DNA from: Membranipora membranacea
Lineage: Eukaryota; Bryozoa; Gymnolaemata; Cheilostomatida; Membraniporidae
DNA: 64,000 bases
Assembly (NCBI GenBank): GCA_914767715.1
Contig: OU612067.1
Coordinates: 14,637,001 to 14,701,000, forward strand
Direction: 5' to 3'
Both the position numbers and the translations under genes were made by a program. The notes beneath the pieces are model-generated. The model ran no database searches. It was not told where the DNA came from and was given only the letters and a program-made list of their open reading frames with translations. This document shows positions 39,701 through 46,530 of the stretch, piece after piece. How positions within the stretch are numbered: the first letter of the stretch is position 1; each line of letters opens with the position of its first letter.

Positions 39701-42700
39701 ATAAGACCACAAAACTTGTCTTTACTGACTTTGGAGGACAAACAATATACCAGTTTTCTTATCAGCTAACCTTTAAGACTCAGTGTGTCCCACTGCTGGT
39801 GATAGACATTGCTGAGTTTGACAGGTTAGTTGGTAAGAATGGGTTGGAGATGGCCTGCAAAGAGCTGTGTATACAATGGCTGTCACAGCTCTACATTTCA
39901 TCTCCTCAACTCAAACGGCCAGTAGTAGTCCTCACTCACCGTGACGAAGTTAGTGATGAGTGTTTTGAACGCAGAAGAGAGCAACTGATAGAGGTCACTG
40001 AAGTGTTACGTCAGCACATCATCGAAGCTGAGAGAAGTGTGTCTCCAACATCAAATTCTGCTTTCACAATGACAAGCTTTACTGATCCCTCAGAAACTTT
40101 TATAGGAAAGAGTAACATTCTTGTGTTATCAGAAACATCAGATCAGTGTGACATTGATGCTGTGAAAAACGCAATTGCCCTCACTGGTTCAGAACTAGTA
40201 ACAAAAATACCAGGCAACTGGTATAAAATATTCATCAGAATCACTCAGCAAAGTGATAAACTGTTCATCACCCTGTCAGAGGTAGATAAGGAATTTCCTG
40301 ATGATAAAGACCATGTAGCCCTCGAGTATCTCCATAGGTCAGGACGTATAATGTGGTTTGGGAAAATAGACAAACTCTCAAGTTACATTTTCCACCGAGC
40401 GGAAGTTCTGACAGGCCTCATAGAGGTGCTATATAGTCACACGATAGATGATACCTGGGATCAACGGCTACATCACTTTTCTCCGTTCACCCGTAATGGA
40501 AGAACCTTCACCAAAAGTAAATACGCTGACATGATTGACAATTTCAATGAGACTGGAGTAATGGAGGGTCCTTTGCTTGTTAATCTGCTAGAGAAAGAAA
40601 CAATACTCCCAACTGACATCTCATTGGAAATCTTGAAGTTGTTTCATCTCATTCATTCATGCGGACCATCTGATGAGCTAAGAAATGAGAAGTACATCAT
40701 ACCCTACTTTGCAAAGCAGAGGATAGAGGCACCAGAAGTGTATGATCACCTGATCCCGCTAAGGGTAGATCTGTTCCTACGCGGTCTCCCTTTACCCAAC
40801 TACGTATATTCCCTCATCACTGCAGCTTACCTAGACATGAACTCAGATCCCTACAACATTCCTCAGGCTGGTATGAATGGTGCAACAGTAACAAAGGGGA
40901 ACAAAAGAGTGAAATACCTCCTTCATCAAGCTAAGGAGCAGCGTGTTACATTAATCGCTCTCACCCCTCTGAGAAGAATATGTGAAGCTTGGCAAGATCA
41001 ACTAAGTTCACTGCGACAGATCATCTCAGAACTGAAATCTGTTTGGAAAGGCGTTCGGTATGAGACTGGCTTTGTTTGCGCTCATTGCTTACTTTCTAAT
41101 AATCCGACTCCAACAACATCCGTTGATCCTGATTGGTTCAATCTAGAAAATGCAGGAAGTGCTGGCAATATCTGTTACACTGGAAACGAAAGTTGTGTTT
41201 GCAGGGAAAAGGTTGGCACTGCTGAGAGGGAATCCGTTCCAAAACCACTGATGTATCCATGTAAGTATAATTAGATGCAGGAAATTGGTACAAACTAATG
41301 GCAAATATCAACAGTAAAGCATTTTCCGCTGTTAACGGGTGTGGTTGCTCATTGTGTTGGTAACCTCACATTGATAAGTCTGTTTGCCCTGGTATCTTGT
41401 TGATATCGAGCCGATGAGATGCCAACCTACATTATTTCATTTTGTTTTCTTTGCAGGTACCGAAATATCCGCTCCTGGATATGATGCTCTCCAAGATTTC
41501 ATATCAAATCTCAGAGTTATGTCAGGCAAGATGTTTATGACGGAATAATTTTTCCTCAAACTATAAATTTTCCTCCCGTAGCAAAAAGACAGTTTGGAAA
41601 ACGAAAAAAAAGGGTTAAATTTATATGAAGGAAGTCAATGAACACCTTGTAAAACCCTTACCTTTAGAATGACAAAATATGTGATGCATGGTTTAGAGCA
41701 GTTGGTTGAAGGTCAGACCTAATTGAATTCTCGAAGCTGATCTATTGATTGTAAGTTTCCCCCATCACCGAAGACTGTTGTCTTTAATCTATTAACAGAT
41801 AAGGCACAGACGCTCAAGGAGCTGATAGAGAAACATCCATTAGACACTGATAACATCGAGAAGCTGTTCAAACATACTGATCAATACATCATACCATATA
41901 ATCAAACTCATGTGAAGAGATGTGGACTAGTGCTGTTCAATCCTGAGAGAAGAGAGGGGGCTATAGAGGAAGCTCATGCTATGGATGAGAGCCTCGCGAT
42001 ATCTGGGTTCAAAACTAAGACACTGGAATGGAAGATGGACTATCATCTGTTTGGTCAACTCGATGCGCAGCTTGATGAGTTAATTTCTGATGGATTATCA
42101 TTGCTTGTCATCTCAATCATGTCACATGGTGCAGCAGGAATTCTCACTGGAAGCAGCGACTCCAAGATATCCATTTCTGATATCTTGCAGGTGCTAAAAG
42201 GGAAACTGCCGAAACAAATCCCTGTGGTAAGTTGACATTTATAACTCGCTTTCTCAGACTGTTCCAGATTGATCAGCACAATAATTTCGGTTAATAATCA
42301 TACACATGTTTTATAAATTTATGAATAAATGTCTATATAAATACATTATTGTTACAAGAGCTCAAATCAATGCCAAATAATTATTTACCAGAACATCCTG
42401 TAATCAGCATTTTTGCATTTTCAGATTCTCTTGATTCAGGCCTGTCAAGCTTATAACCCAGCTGCACATTCAGGACGTCTTGAAGATGCTGCTTGTGGAG
42501 ATCCGTCAAAGAAACCTTACGTCGCACTAGATAGGCCGCATACTCTGCTACTGATGTCAACAATCGTTGGAGAAACATCTGTTAGAGGAGCATTCACTGG
42601 AGCCATGGCCAAACAGTTTGCCAACGCTGATGGAAAGACAACCATAAATGATATGGTCACCGATGCAGTAATCGACATGAAGAAGGATGAAGATGATGCG

Positions 42701-42838
42701 TATGATCAAGCTCCAGAATCACGTAATACTCTTCAAAAAAGTCTAGTTCTACCACCAGGTATTGGGAGCTCAGATCTGCCCCAAACTCAAGGGAGACTTT
42801 CTAAAGAGAGCCTCCTAAGAAAGCTTGGTGTTCTGTAG
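683..42838 (+). CDS. LRR-Roc-COR-caspase fusion protein (Roco-family GTPase with C-terminal caspase domain), whole gene
   Basis: Predicted intracellular sensor-type protein: LRR ectodomain, Roc GTPase, COR dimerisation domain, then a caspase-like protease. Coding exons: 683-785 (exon from 658), 7772-8003, seventeen 141-nt LRR exons (8495, 8927, 9891, 12146, 12543, 12935, 13201, 13467, 13733, 13999, 14396, 14662, 15059, 16177, 37750, 38192, 38642), 39324-41260, 41457-41525, 41799-42226, 42425-42838. The sum is 5580 nt, giving 1859 aa plus stop with every splice phase matching. The start at 683 is the first ATG in its exon, but the frame is open upstream to the acceptor at 657, so an earlier exon may exist outside the window. 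Roc-COR with LRRs is established for MFHAS1 and LRRK proteins; a caspase domain in place of the kinase is unusual. Two separate genes is the alternative, but the phases and the short introns argue for one. Confidence 0.8.
2085..2230 (-). repeat. tRNA-derived SINE
   Basis: On the minus strand a box A-like stretch (TGCGCAATCGGTTGGTGCG) is followed at tRNA-like spacing by a box B-like GGGTTCGGGTCTC. The cloverleaf is not intact, so this is a SINE head, not a working tRNA gene. It differs from the SINEs at 5137 and 47575. Confidence 0.55.
2591..4186 (+). mobile_element. TTAA-type non-autonomous DNA transposon, copy 1
   Basis: Terminal inverted repeats begin AGGATTACTGACACC and end as the inverse with small changes. 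Copy 2 at 34507-36091 is the same element inverted. Flanks here are tgaa and ttgt, each one change away from the TTAA pair seen at copy 2. The interior holds two short frames conserved in both copies (3211-3408, with an acidic PSDSEDSEEDYF stretch, and 3405-3674, overlapping by ATGA) and a perfect 30-bp palindrome at 3014-3043. The target site suggests the piggyBac or Kolobok superfamily, but no transposase is present. Confidence 0.7.
5137..5342 (-). repeat. tRNA-derived SINE, same family as 52358-52545
   Basis: The minus strand reads TGGCTCAGTTGATTAGAGCG (box A) and then GGGTACGAATCCCAC (box B). The body shares the ggcccctaggtgtg and gcccatgctt(t/c)gggatg blocks with the copy at 52358. Two copies in one window support a dispersed family. 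Confidence 0.7.
5749..6059 (+). repeat. Two-copy tandem duplication, 155-bp period
   Basis: The unit beginning tctgcaatgtcgatcttgag occurs at 5749 and 5904 with few differences, ending near 6059. It is non-coding and lies in the right arm of the inverted-repeat complex. Confidence 0.8.
6180..7771. other. Rest of intron 1; nothing recognised
   Basis: AT-rich intronic sequence leading to the tttcag acceptor at 7771. I found no coding or repeat structure I can name. Confidence 0.4.
7772..8003 (+). CDS. Second exon: LRR N-terminal capping region of the Roco-caspase gene
   Basis: It is bounded by tttcag before 7772 and gtgagt after 8003, and encodes about 77 residues. Leucine-rich segments are visible (LTRLSLSDL, LRRLKLREM), consistent with degenerate cap repeats before the regular LRRs. 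It ends in phase 2, the phase used by all the following 141-nt LRR exons. Confidence 0.7.
8495..10031 (+). CDS. Three dispersed LRR exons (8495-8635, 8927-9067, 9891-10031)
   Basis: Each exon is exactly 141 nt, flanked by (t/a)cag and gtgag, phase 2 on both sides, and encodes two leucine-rich repeats of 23-24 residues. Typical pieces are SICSLTALEEL, then LQTLPDDI, then CDLSHIPDR. The three differ from each other much more than the members of the downstream array, so these are older duplicates. The introns after the second and third exons share blocks (about 9222-9560 with about 10893-11100), so exon plus intron were copied together. Confidence 0.85.
10032..12145 (+). other. Intron between LRR exons with dispersed repeats
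   Basis: It contains a block near 10893-11100 shared with the previous intron (about 9222-9560). A further block at about 11205-11395 recurs at about 17530-17710 (both carry ccagggcagtcagcagcc or near variants), so it is a dispersed repeat. Short acaggt tandem copies lie near 11420. No exon is visible in this gap. Confidence 0.5.
12146..15199 (+). CDS. Tandem array of ten 141-nt LRR exons
   Basis: Exons start at 12146, 12543, 12935, 13201, 13467, 13733, 13999, 14396, 14662 and 15059. All are 141 nt, phase 2, and open. Four consecutive units (13201-14139) repeat with an exact 266-bp period and are almost identical, including the introns. One visible coding change in 13467-13607 turns a TGG codon into TTG (Trp to Leu). 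The block 13999-14661 (two exons, 663 bp) recurs as 14662-15324. Introns are of two classes, about 251-256 bp and 125 bp. This is recent tandem duplication with unequal exchange, and copy number may vary between individuals or be mis-assembled. Confidence 0.9.
15237..15943. mobile_element. Foldback MITE with long inverted arms
   Basis: About 15237-15490 is repeated inverted at about 15670-15943 (arms include ttccatacaagacaaatcag, aaggcttttgatgatgcgtg and a gaaactgagt-type block around the centre). The ends read TA/AAGGTTTCC and GGAAACCTT/TA, consistent with a TA target site as in Tc1-mariner-type MITEs. The open frame 15783-16085 is an accident of the right arm. Confidence 0.7.
16177..16317 (+). 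CDS. LRR exon 14, last before the 21-kb intron
   Basis: 141 nt, phase 2, acceptor ttgcag and donor gtgtgt. It begins SVRCLTVLEEL and ends CQLSQLPNR, clearly homologous to the others but diverged. It is followed by an intron to 37749 that is filled with mobile elements. The matching phase and the family resemblance to the exon at 37750 join the two halves of the gene. Confidence 0.8.
18068..18180 (+). repeat. Short minisatellite element related to the 37-kb array
   Basis: About six copies of a cttggcccgagccaaa unit. The left edge (gcgacaacttggcccgag) is the reverse complement of the right edge of the 36835-37665 array (ctcgggccaagttgtcgc), which implies that both belong to one family of mobile or recombinogenic elements with a defined end. 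Confidence 0.6.
18770..21440 (-). pseudogene. Non-LTR retrotransposon (LINE), truncated and interrupted
   Basis: Minus strand, in order: the end of an endonuclease domain (about 21377-20982, with MHRRAQHWHLIDFIV and STDHIINR), a linker, then reverse transcriptase. RT pieces include SPGADRIHPEI and DWKDARLITLFKQGDRR (20632-20216), GVTQGCPL just at the insertion point, and FADDTPFVAQ near 19000-18960. Frames are broken in several places and both ends are missing. A hAT-like element sits inside at 19083-20034; removing it restores GVTQGCPLVPTLFS. Confidence 0.75.
19083..20034. mobile_element. hAT-like non-autonomous transposon inserted in the LINE
   Basis: Ends TAGGGGTGGAACG and CGTTCCACCCCTA form a terminal inverted repeat. 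Flanks gccttgcg (19075-19082) and gccctgtg (20035-20042) match 6 of 8, fitting the 8-bp target duplication of hAT elements. The interior frames (19581-19911) do not resemble a transposase. The subterminal ends are rich in ccggatcc-like, cggatcgg motifs. Confidence 0.75.
23527..27960 (+). pseudogene. DUF7869-like transposon-associated gene, split by a LINE and frameshifted
   Basis: The 5' part still has clean spliced exons: 23527-23659, 23804-24099 (or 24108), a probable exon near 24210-24320 (VCKEFYNCTLDVSYHKV), 24457-24581 and 24721-24902 (PAHYCRAKTRKFYLEHG). The 3' part starts near 27010 (HQIHKDRKELSKIEKAGDR, VSFDLQQIMQVPRL, GGNEIASC). It shifts frame near 27260 to KKIILWSDVCVGQNKN, then again near 27740 before a C-terminus ending EDDI at about 27917. 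The order matches the DUF7869-type proteins common in invertebrate genomes, usually regarded as transposon-linked; I recognise the pattern from memory of the family. LINE copy A lies between the halves, so it cannot work as it stands. Confidence 0.6.
25018..26930 (+). mobile_element. Jockey/CR1-type LINE, copy A (5'-truncated)
   Basis: The reverse transcriptase core is readable in one frame at 25157-25951: ATGYDGIPISLI, NNYRPISILTALSKLVE, FLDFSKAFDTIDHEIL and GIPQGSVLGPILFLIFINDL. A stop just before FADDT (at 25949) and another near 26161 disable it. The frame continues in the thumb/C-terminal region (HPQGHVTSFFEHLKI) to about 26660, followed by a likely 3' UTR to about 26930. Copy B at 28690 is near identical through the shared part. 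It interrupts the DUF7869-like pseudogene. Confidence 0.8.
28690..30415 (+). mobile_element. Jockey/CR1-type LINE, copy B (3'-truncated)
   Basis: Same family as 25018-26930 but starting further upstream, with a Lys-rich region before the RT (28920-29177). Differences from copy A disable it: a frameshift near 29410, a small deletion near 29625 and a TAA at 29881 where copy A has a sense codon. Here FADDTNIFSTG is intact (about 30045). The match to copy A ends abruptly near 30412 in the middle of the coding region. Confidence 0.8.
30905..31255 (+). repeat. Minisatellite array, ~20-bp ttggggccaagttttactaa units
   Basis: About 17 imperfect units built on ggggccaagtttta. It ends abruptly at the truncated 3' side of the minus-strand Tx1-like LINE. 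The same unit, same orientation, recurs at 36835-37665. Confidence 0.9.
31255..34400 (-). mobile_element. Tx1/L1-type LINE with zinc-knuckle ORF1, 3'-truncated
   Basis: Minus strand. ORF1 (34369-33470) has an N-terminal region followed by three CCHC knuckles, the first lacking its first Cys (LKCGEGGHMIRDC), then CRNCGEIGHRARGC and CSVCSETGHKYEDC. ORF2 starts with an APE-type endonuclease (33334-32624: LMTINVNGIGNQ, FVQETHCF, GDFNCVHS, SDHDCV). It is then broken by a stop at 32624 and a frameshift near 32450. RT follows (32384-31255: NKTPGPDGLPKEFY, KRPISLLNVDYKVLAKV, SPDQSKAFDMVDHEFL, GVRQGCPLSPSLYVIYIEAM). The sequence stops before the FADD motif at the minisatellite. Loss of the 3' end is not the usual 5' truncation and implies later deletion. 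Confidence 0.85.
34507..36091 (-). mobile_element. TTAA-type non-autonomous DNA transposon, copy 2 (inverted)
   Basis: Perfect TTAA target duplications at 34503-34506 and 36092-36095 enclose termini AGGATTACCGACACC and its inverse. It is the reverse-complement copy of 2591-4186. Both internal frames are kept (35472-35272 and 35275-35039 on the minus strand), as is the 30-bp palindrome (35640-35669). TTAA duplication is characteristic of piggyBac and Kolobok. The intact TSD suggests a younger or better preserved insertion than copy 1. Confidence 0.85.
36835..37665 (+). repeat. Large minisatellite array, ggggccaagttt(t/c) units
   Basis: About 40 units, with two alternating subtypes (ttttactaattggggccaag and tttcagtacttggggccaag). 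This produces chance open frames at 36606-37794 that are pure repeat translation. The right edge (gggccaagttgtcgcgcttc) matches, inverted, the edge of the 18068 element. It sits 85 bp before the LRR exon at 37750. Confidence 0.9.
37750..38782 (+). CDS. Three LRR exons after the large intron (37750-37890, 38192-38332, 38642-38782)
   Basis: All are 141 nt and phase 2. The repeat begins SICSLSALEEL, SVVTLEALEEL and SICSLAALEEL and ends in Pro-Gly-Arg, Pro-Ala-Arg and His-Thr-Arg. They retain the two-LRR layout but are well diverged, so they look like the ancestral C-terminal part of the LRR domain. Intron 37891-38191 contains a run of gatggtgatg-like simple repeats. Confidence 0.85.
39324..41260 (+). 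CDS. Large exon: last LRR, Roc GTPase and COR domains
   Basis: The exon opens with a final LRR (IGELTNLITLDVEHN) and runs into a Roc GTPase. The P-loop GQSRAGKTS is at 39565-39591 and a switch II DFGGQ follows. A THRD tetrapeptide sits where the NKxD base-specificity motif is expected, as in Roc proteins, which often carry THxD. A COR-type region follows (LEYLHRSGRIMWFG, then ILKLFHLIHSCGP, YIIPYFAK). After COR comes a Cys-rich stretch (CAHC, then C-C-C in NICYTGNESCVCREK). The donor gtaagt follows 41260 in phase 1. The domain order matches the Roco family, and nothing resembling a kinase is present. Confidence 0.88.
41457..41525 (+). CDS. Small linker exon ending at a GC donor
   Basis: 69 nt after ttgcag. 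The best donor in phase with the next exon is CAG/GCAAG at 41525, a GC-AG intron. The only nearby GT candidate (after 41515) would break the frame, and without splicing the frame stops at a TAA shortly downstream. It encodes a short helical-looking linker between COR and caspase regions. Confidence 0.65.
41799..42226 (+). CDS. Caspase-like p20 region with catalytic His
   Basis: After a short helical segment (KELIEKHPLDTDNIEKLF) the exon shows the caspase p20 pattern: a hydrophobic first strand (KRCGLVLFN), a helix with AHAMDESLAISGF, then LLVISIMSHGAAG, whose His codon is at 42125-42127. This is followed by the strand-helix segment ISISDILQVLKG. The p20 pattern SHG followed by I..xI is the established caspase-fold signature. 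The exon ends phase 0 at a gtaagt donor, and the catalytic Cys is encoded in the next exon. Confidence 0.82.
42425..42838 (+). CDS. Caspase catalytic Cys and p10-like region, C-terminus
   Basis: It opens ILLIQACQAY; the Cys codon is 42443-42445, matching the caspase QACxx active-site pentapeptide. A linker of about 30 residues with several Asp follows, then a p10-like segment (TLLLMSTIVGETSVRG, FTGAMAKQF). The Arg in SVRG sits where caspases carry the S1-pocket Arg of SWR. The TAG stop is at 42836-42838. His and Cys are both retained, so proteolytic competence is plausible, but substrate preference cannot be read from sequence alone. Confidence 0.8.
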   Translation: MLLIQACQAYNPAAHSGRLEDAACGDPSKKPYVALDRPHTLLLMSTIVGETSVRGAFTGAMAKQFANADGKTTINDMVTDAVIDMKKDEDDAYDQAPESRNTLQKSLVLPPGIGSSDLPQTQGRLSKESLLRKLGVL

Positions 42839-45327
42839 GCTTTAATGAATACTAAGAAGCCTCACTCTCATATGTCGACCAATGCTGTGTGGCGGTGTAG
42901 TAAATGATTACATGAGTGTTGAATTCTCTCAAAGTAGTGGTTGGACAACACATGCTCTCTATAAGTCAATACAATATGTCATTAATTTTATTTGGCATCC
43001 GATGATAACTATGTATATACGCTCATTAAGTTTCACCTTTATCAAAAATGTGGTGGCCACTATTGGACTTTTTGTAAATTTTCTATAAATGATGTAGGCT
43101 ACCCATGACAGCATCTCAAAACTTTTAGATTGTTGTGAATGTTTTGTGATCTCAAGGTTAAAGAATAATGGTGGCTTATTCTTAAAGGAACAGTTTTGTG
43201 TGACATCATTAATTCATCAGTTTTTATTCGCGTTTTACATGTATATATTTATAACATAGATAGACTAATATAAACAACCTTATCAAAAACCGATATGCTT
43301 CTAAAATTGAGGCACAGAGCTGCACATGCTACCCAACATATCGTAAAGGTTAGATTATACAAGACCATTTAGGGCAGTTTTTGGCAGTTTTAACTGTTTT
43401 TAAACTTTTTTGCAAACAACTATTCAAAATCGTTAAAACCGATAAAAACCGTCAAAATACCTCCTAGTATAAACTAGCCACAACAGACCATAACCGAATA
43501 TGTAACAAATAGCAACCACTGTTGAACTATAGTTTTCAATGTGATTTACAAGTTTTAGACATGTGGTAATATTTTAGTATCGCCAGCAGTTAGCTTCAAG
43601 GGTTGTAGGGAGGGGTGGACGCATAGACATCGATAAATAGATGCCTACTCTGTTTTTGCGGTTTTTGTTATTACTGGTTGACCACCACTGATTCCTTATA
43701 TACAGGAGATTAACGAAAAATGGAGCGACTCCTAAGAGCGGCTAAGGTTTCTATTGGGCTCTATTTCTATGGGTCGACGCCAACAGATCAGTGAATGATC
43801 TATCTATGAGCACACCGAATAATTTCATTGGTTTCTTAGACTCTGCGAGTCAACTATTTGTTAGACACATTTGATCCGTATTTTGGATAACAATGATGTA
43901 GATTTTGTGCAGTCTTCAGTGCTCTATCGTCAGAGTCTGTAAATGTAAATTGTAATGAAGAAACCTTCCAAGCATAAAAATTGGTGAAAGTTATCTCTTT
44001 AAATTATATGTTTAATTCTGTATAAGTCCTGAAGGTAGAAGTTTGGGTGATACCTACGTTAATGTTAGGAGCAAGTATTTTGTATGACATCAGGTGTATT
44101 TTCACCACATTCCGATGTGATTTTTTGAATAAAAATCGATTAAGCATGTGTATCACACAATCCGCATCAGCACATCCCATTCCCATTAAAAAAGTTCACT
44201 ACTTTTCCTGTTATTTATGAAAAAACTTATGAATGCTGCTAACCCCATTTGAATTTGATATAGCTGGGTGATCACCCTGTGTTGACAGGGGATTTTATAC
44301 ATATCCTCGATCTTTGAGGACTGTTGAATTATATTGTTACTTGCCCCAGCAAGATCTGTCTCGGTACAAATCTATCAATGGAGTCTAAAGTCCCTACCTA
44401 GCTGTCCTCCCGAGTATAAATGTTGAACAGTATACGACTATTTTTGATCCTGCTTTTTTGTTTTTGTAATTTTGTTTGCTGGATCTTCTTGTTTAATGTT
44501 CCATATTGTGGCAGGTGGGGTATATGAATATTATTATGTAGTATGTTCAAAATAAAGTATGATCCCTCAGTAGGCCTGCAAAATGTCATAAGTTTCTGCA
44601 CTATCTGGTTACCGCTAGGTGACTGACTAGAGTGCGAACCAGTGCTCAATGTGAGACTGGGGAACCCCAAAGTAATATATGATGTCAGTAGTCAGTTAGA
44701 AAGTGGCGGTTACATAAAATTATACAAAAAAGGTTGAGTGCTTTCTCCATATATCCCACCCTCCCTGATTGAAAACTAGAAATTCCCTCTGCACAAAGTC
44801 TATGTAAATGAGAGTTGCCTTCCTCAATGTGAGAGTGGGCAACTCTGAATATTTTGTCATGGCTGTTGGAATTTGGCTAATATGATTCAATACACATCTT
44901 TAAACATCACATTAAATTGTCCCGCATCATGTGCCCCATAGAGCGTATATCCCACCCTCTCTGGTTCACTTGATCAGCGAGGGTGTGATACATTCCACTC
45001 CCCCTGCCTGCCCTCATAGGGGATCTGCTTCAATCTCGCGGTAGTCATCCTCTCTTGACTCGAAAGTATTTTTAAATAATCTCCATGTGTAAGAATTTGG
45101 GCTATACTTCCTGTTAACTATCACAGTCCATCTATTATTTGCATTTTAGAAACTTTATTCTCAGAAATAAACTTAGCTAAACAAGGAGTTTAACTCCTTG
45201 GCTCCATAGGACTGCCGCAGTTCCTGATTTTGGGCAGTCTTATGCTTGGCCCAAACACCACTGTCTGGGTTGAGATAAAATAACTACACTGTTGTTTGCC
45301 AAGAGGGTATTCCCAATTAAGTAAATT

Positions 45328-45479
45328 CATTGTTTCATTGCTCAGGTTATGTTTGATAGACCTTTAAAATAAAAGCCTTTATTATTATAATAATAATAAA
45401 GGCTTTTATTTTAAAGGTCTATCATAGACCTTTATTATTATTAACAGATAACCTGAGCAATAAGAACAATGAAACAATG
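45328..45479. repeat. Long palindrome (double stem-loop)
   Basis: Outer arms carry cattgtttcattgctcagg and its inverse (ending near 45479). The inner arms, gacctttaaaataaaagcc and its inverse, meet at an AT-rich centre near 45388. It may be a small MITE or a cruciform-forming site; no target duplication is clear. Confidence 0.65.
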
Positions 45480-46067
45480 AGAACTCATCTACTAATACAA
45501 CAAACTCAAAGTTTTAGTTTAGTTACTACTGAGTGAATAGGGTCAACATACTTTTGTGCTTTGTTTGAGTATAGTTAAGTATGTTATTGTTTCTGATAAA
45601 TCACATACCCTATTAGGAAGCACAGACACATGGAGTTGTAAACATGTATTCTTTCTTTGCCACCAAATTTCCATGGACATAGGCATAGGGACTTGGATTG
45701 GCATTCAAGCTTTGTTATTGTGACAGTCTAGATACGTCATCATGTATCTAGCTTGAATGGGTATGGATATGTCTTTCAATTACAATGAAACAACATGACA
45801 GAAAGTAATAGATCCAGTCTTGAATGGACAGTAACCAGTTTTGTGAAAAAGCACATACTAGAGGTTTTTTTTGTACTGCCGATGTTGCATGCTAAGACAC
45901 ATTTTAGGTAGGCCCTACTTAGTCCATCTAACACGCTGTTGATGTGTGGCAGGTGCTGTATGGGACACGTCTTACAGTGCTTATGCAGCCCCTACAGCAC
46001 AAACAACAATGCGTTATAGGCCTGAGTGCGGTAATACATGTGCCATGTAGCACATATCCCACGATGG

Positions 46068-46243
46068 ACCACTCACTCACTGAGTAAACGAGACCTGGTG
46101 GGACTATATACATTCTGAGTGAGTGAGCAAATTGGGAATGAAATTGTCTAATTGACCAAATGAGTGAGTGAAAATTTGGAGCAAATTGATTGTGGTAATT
46201 GGCTTGAGTAAAGCATCTCCCATTCTAATCGACCCCCCCCCCC
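46068..46243. mobile_element. MITE remnant, family of 61565-61818
   Basis: It shares the tattctgagtgagtgagc-like core and the tgg(c)ttgagtaaag(g/c)atc right part with 61565-61818 and ends in a C-run (gaccccccccccc). The left end is missing or too diverged to see. Confidence 0.5.
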
Positions 46244-46530
46244 CTGCATACAGGCTTGCAAGCCCAAAAAGCCCATATGTGATGAGTTTTTTCTCATCAT
46301 AATAGGCATAAATTACAAGCATGAGTTTCTAATTGTTTTACTTTGCCAATCTTCATGATCCAAAAGTGTCTACAAAGTCACTGGCCTGAGTCTCCCCGAG
46401 ATTGGTCCGTATCAGCAGGTAAATATTTTGTCACCGGATTAGCTGCGCTGGGTATTAACTAGGATCATATCTAGGTCTATCAACCAGTTGCTATCTATAT
46501 CTGATTTCAAATATAAGTGGCGCATTGCAG

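Larger units (their letters stand above)
42839..46530. other. Intergenic region between Roco-caspase and ZC3H13-like genes
   Basis: No convincing coding exon. It holds a palindromic element (45328-45479), a MITE remnant (46068-46243), and two copies of the tatatcccaccctc motif (44749 and 44945). Presumably it contains the 3' UTR of the caspase-fusion gene and the promoter of the ZC3H13-like gene, but I see no canonical AATAAA close to the stop at 42838. Confidence 0.5.

Noticed and set aside
39544-39741. Minus-strand frame opposite the Roc P-loop
   Set aside because: Shadow of the strongly supported plus-strand exon.
41275-41798. Gene end at 41274, giving a Roco protein without caspase
   Set aside because: The donor gtaagt at 41261 is strong, the following exons are in phase, and the stop at 41272 lies inside the intron. 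I keep it as a possible intron-retention isoform only.
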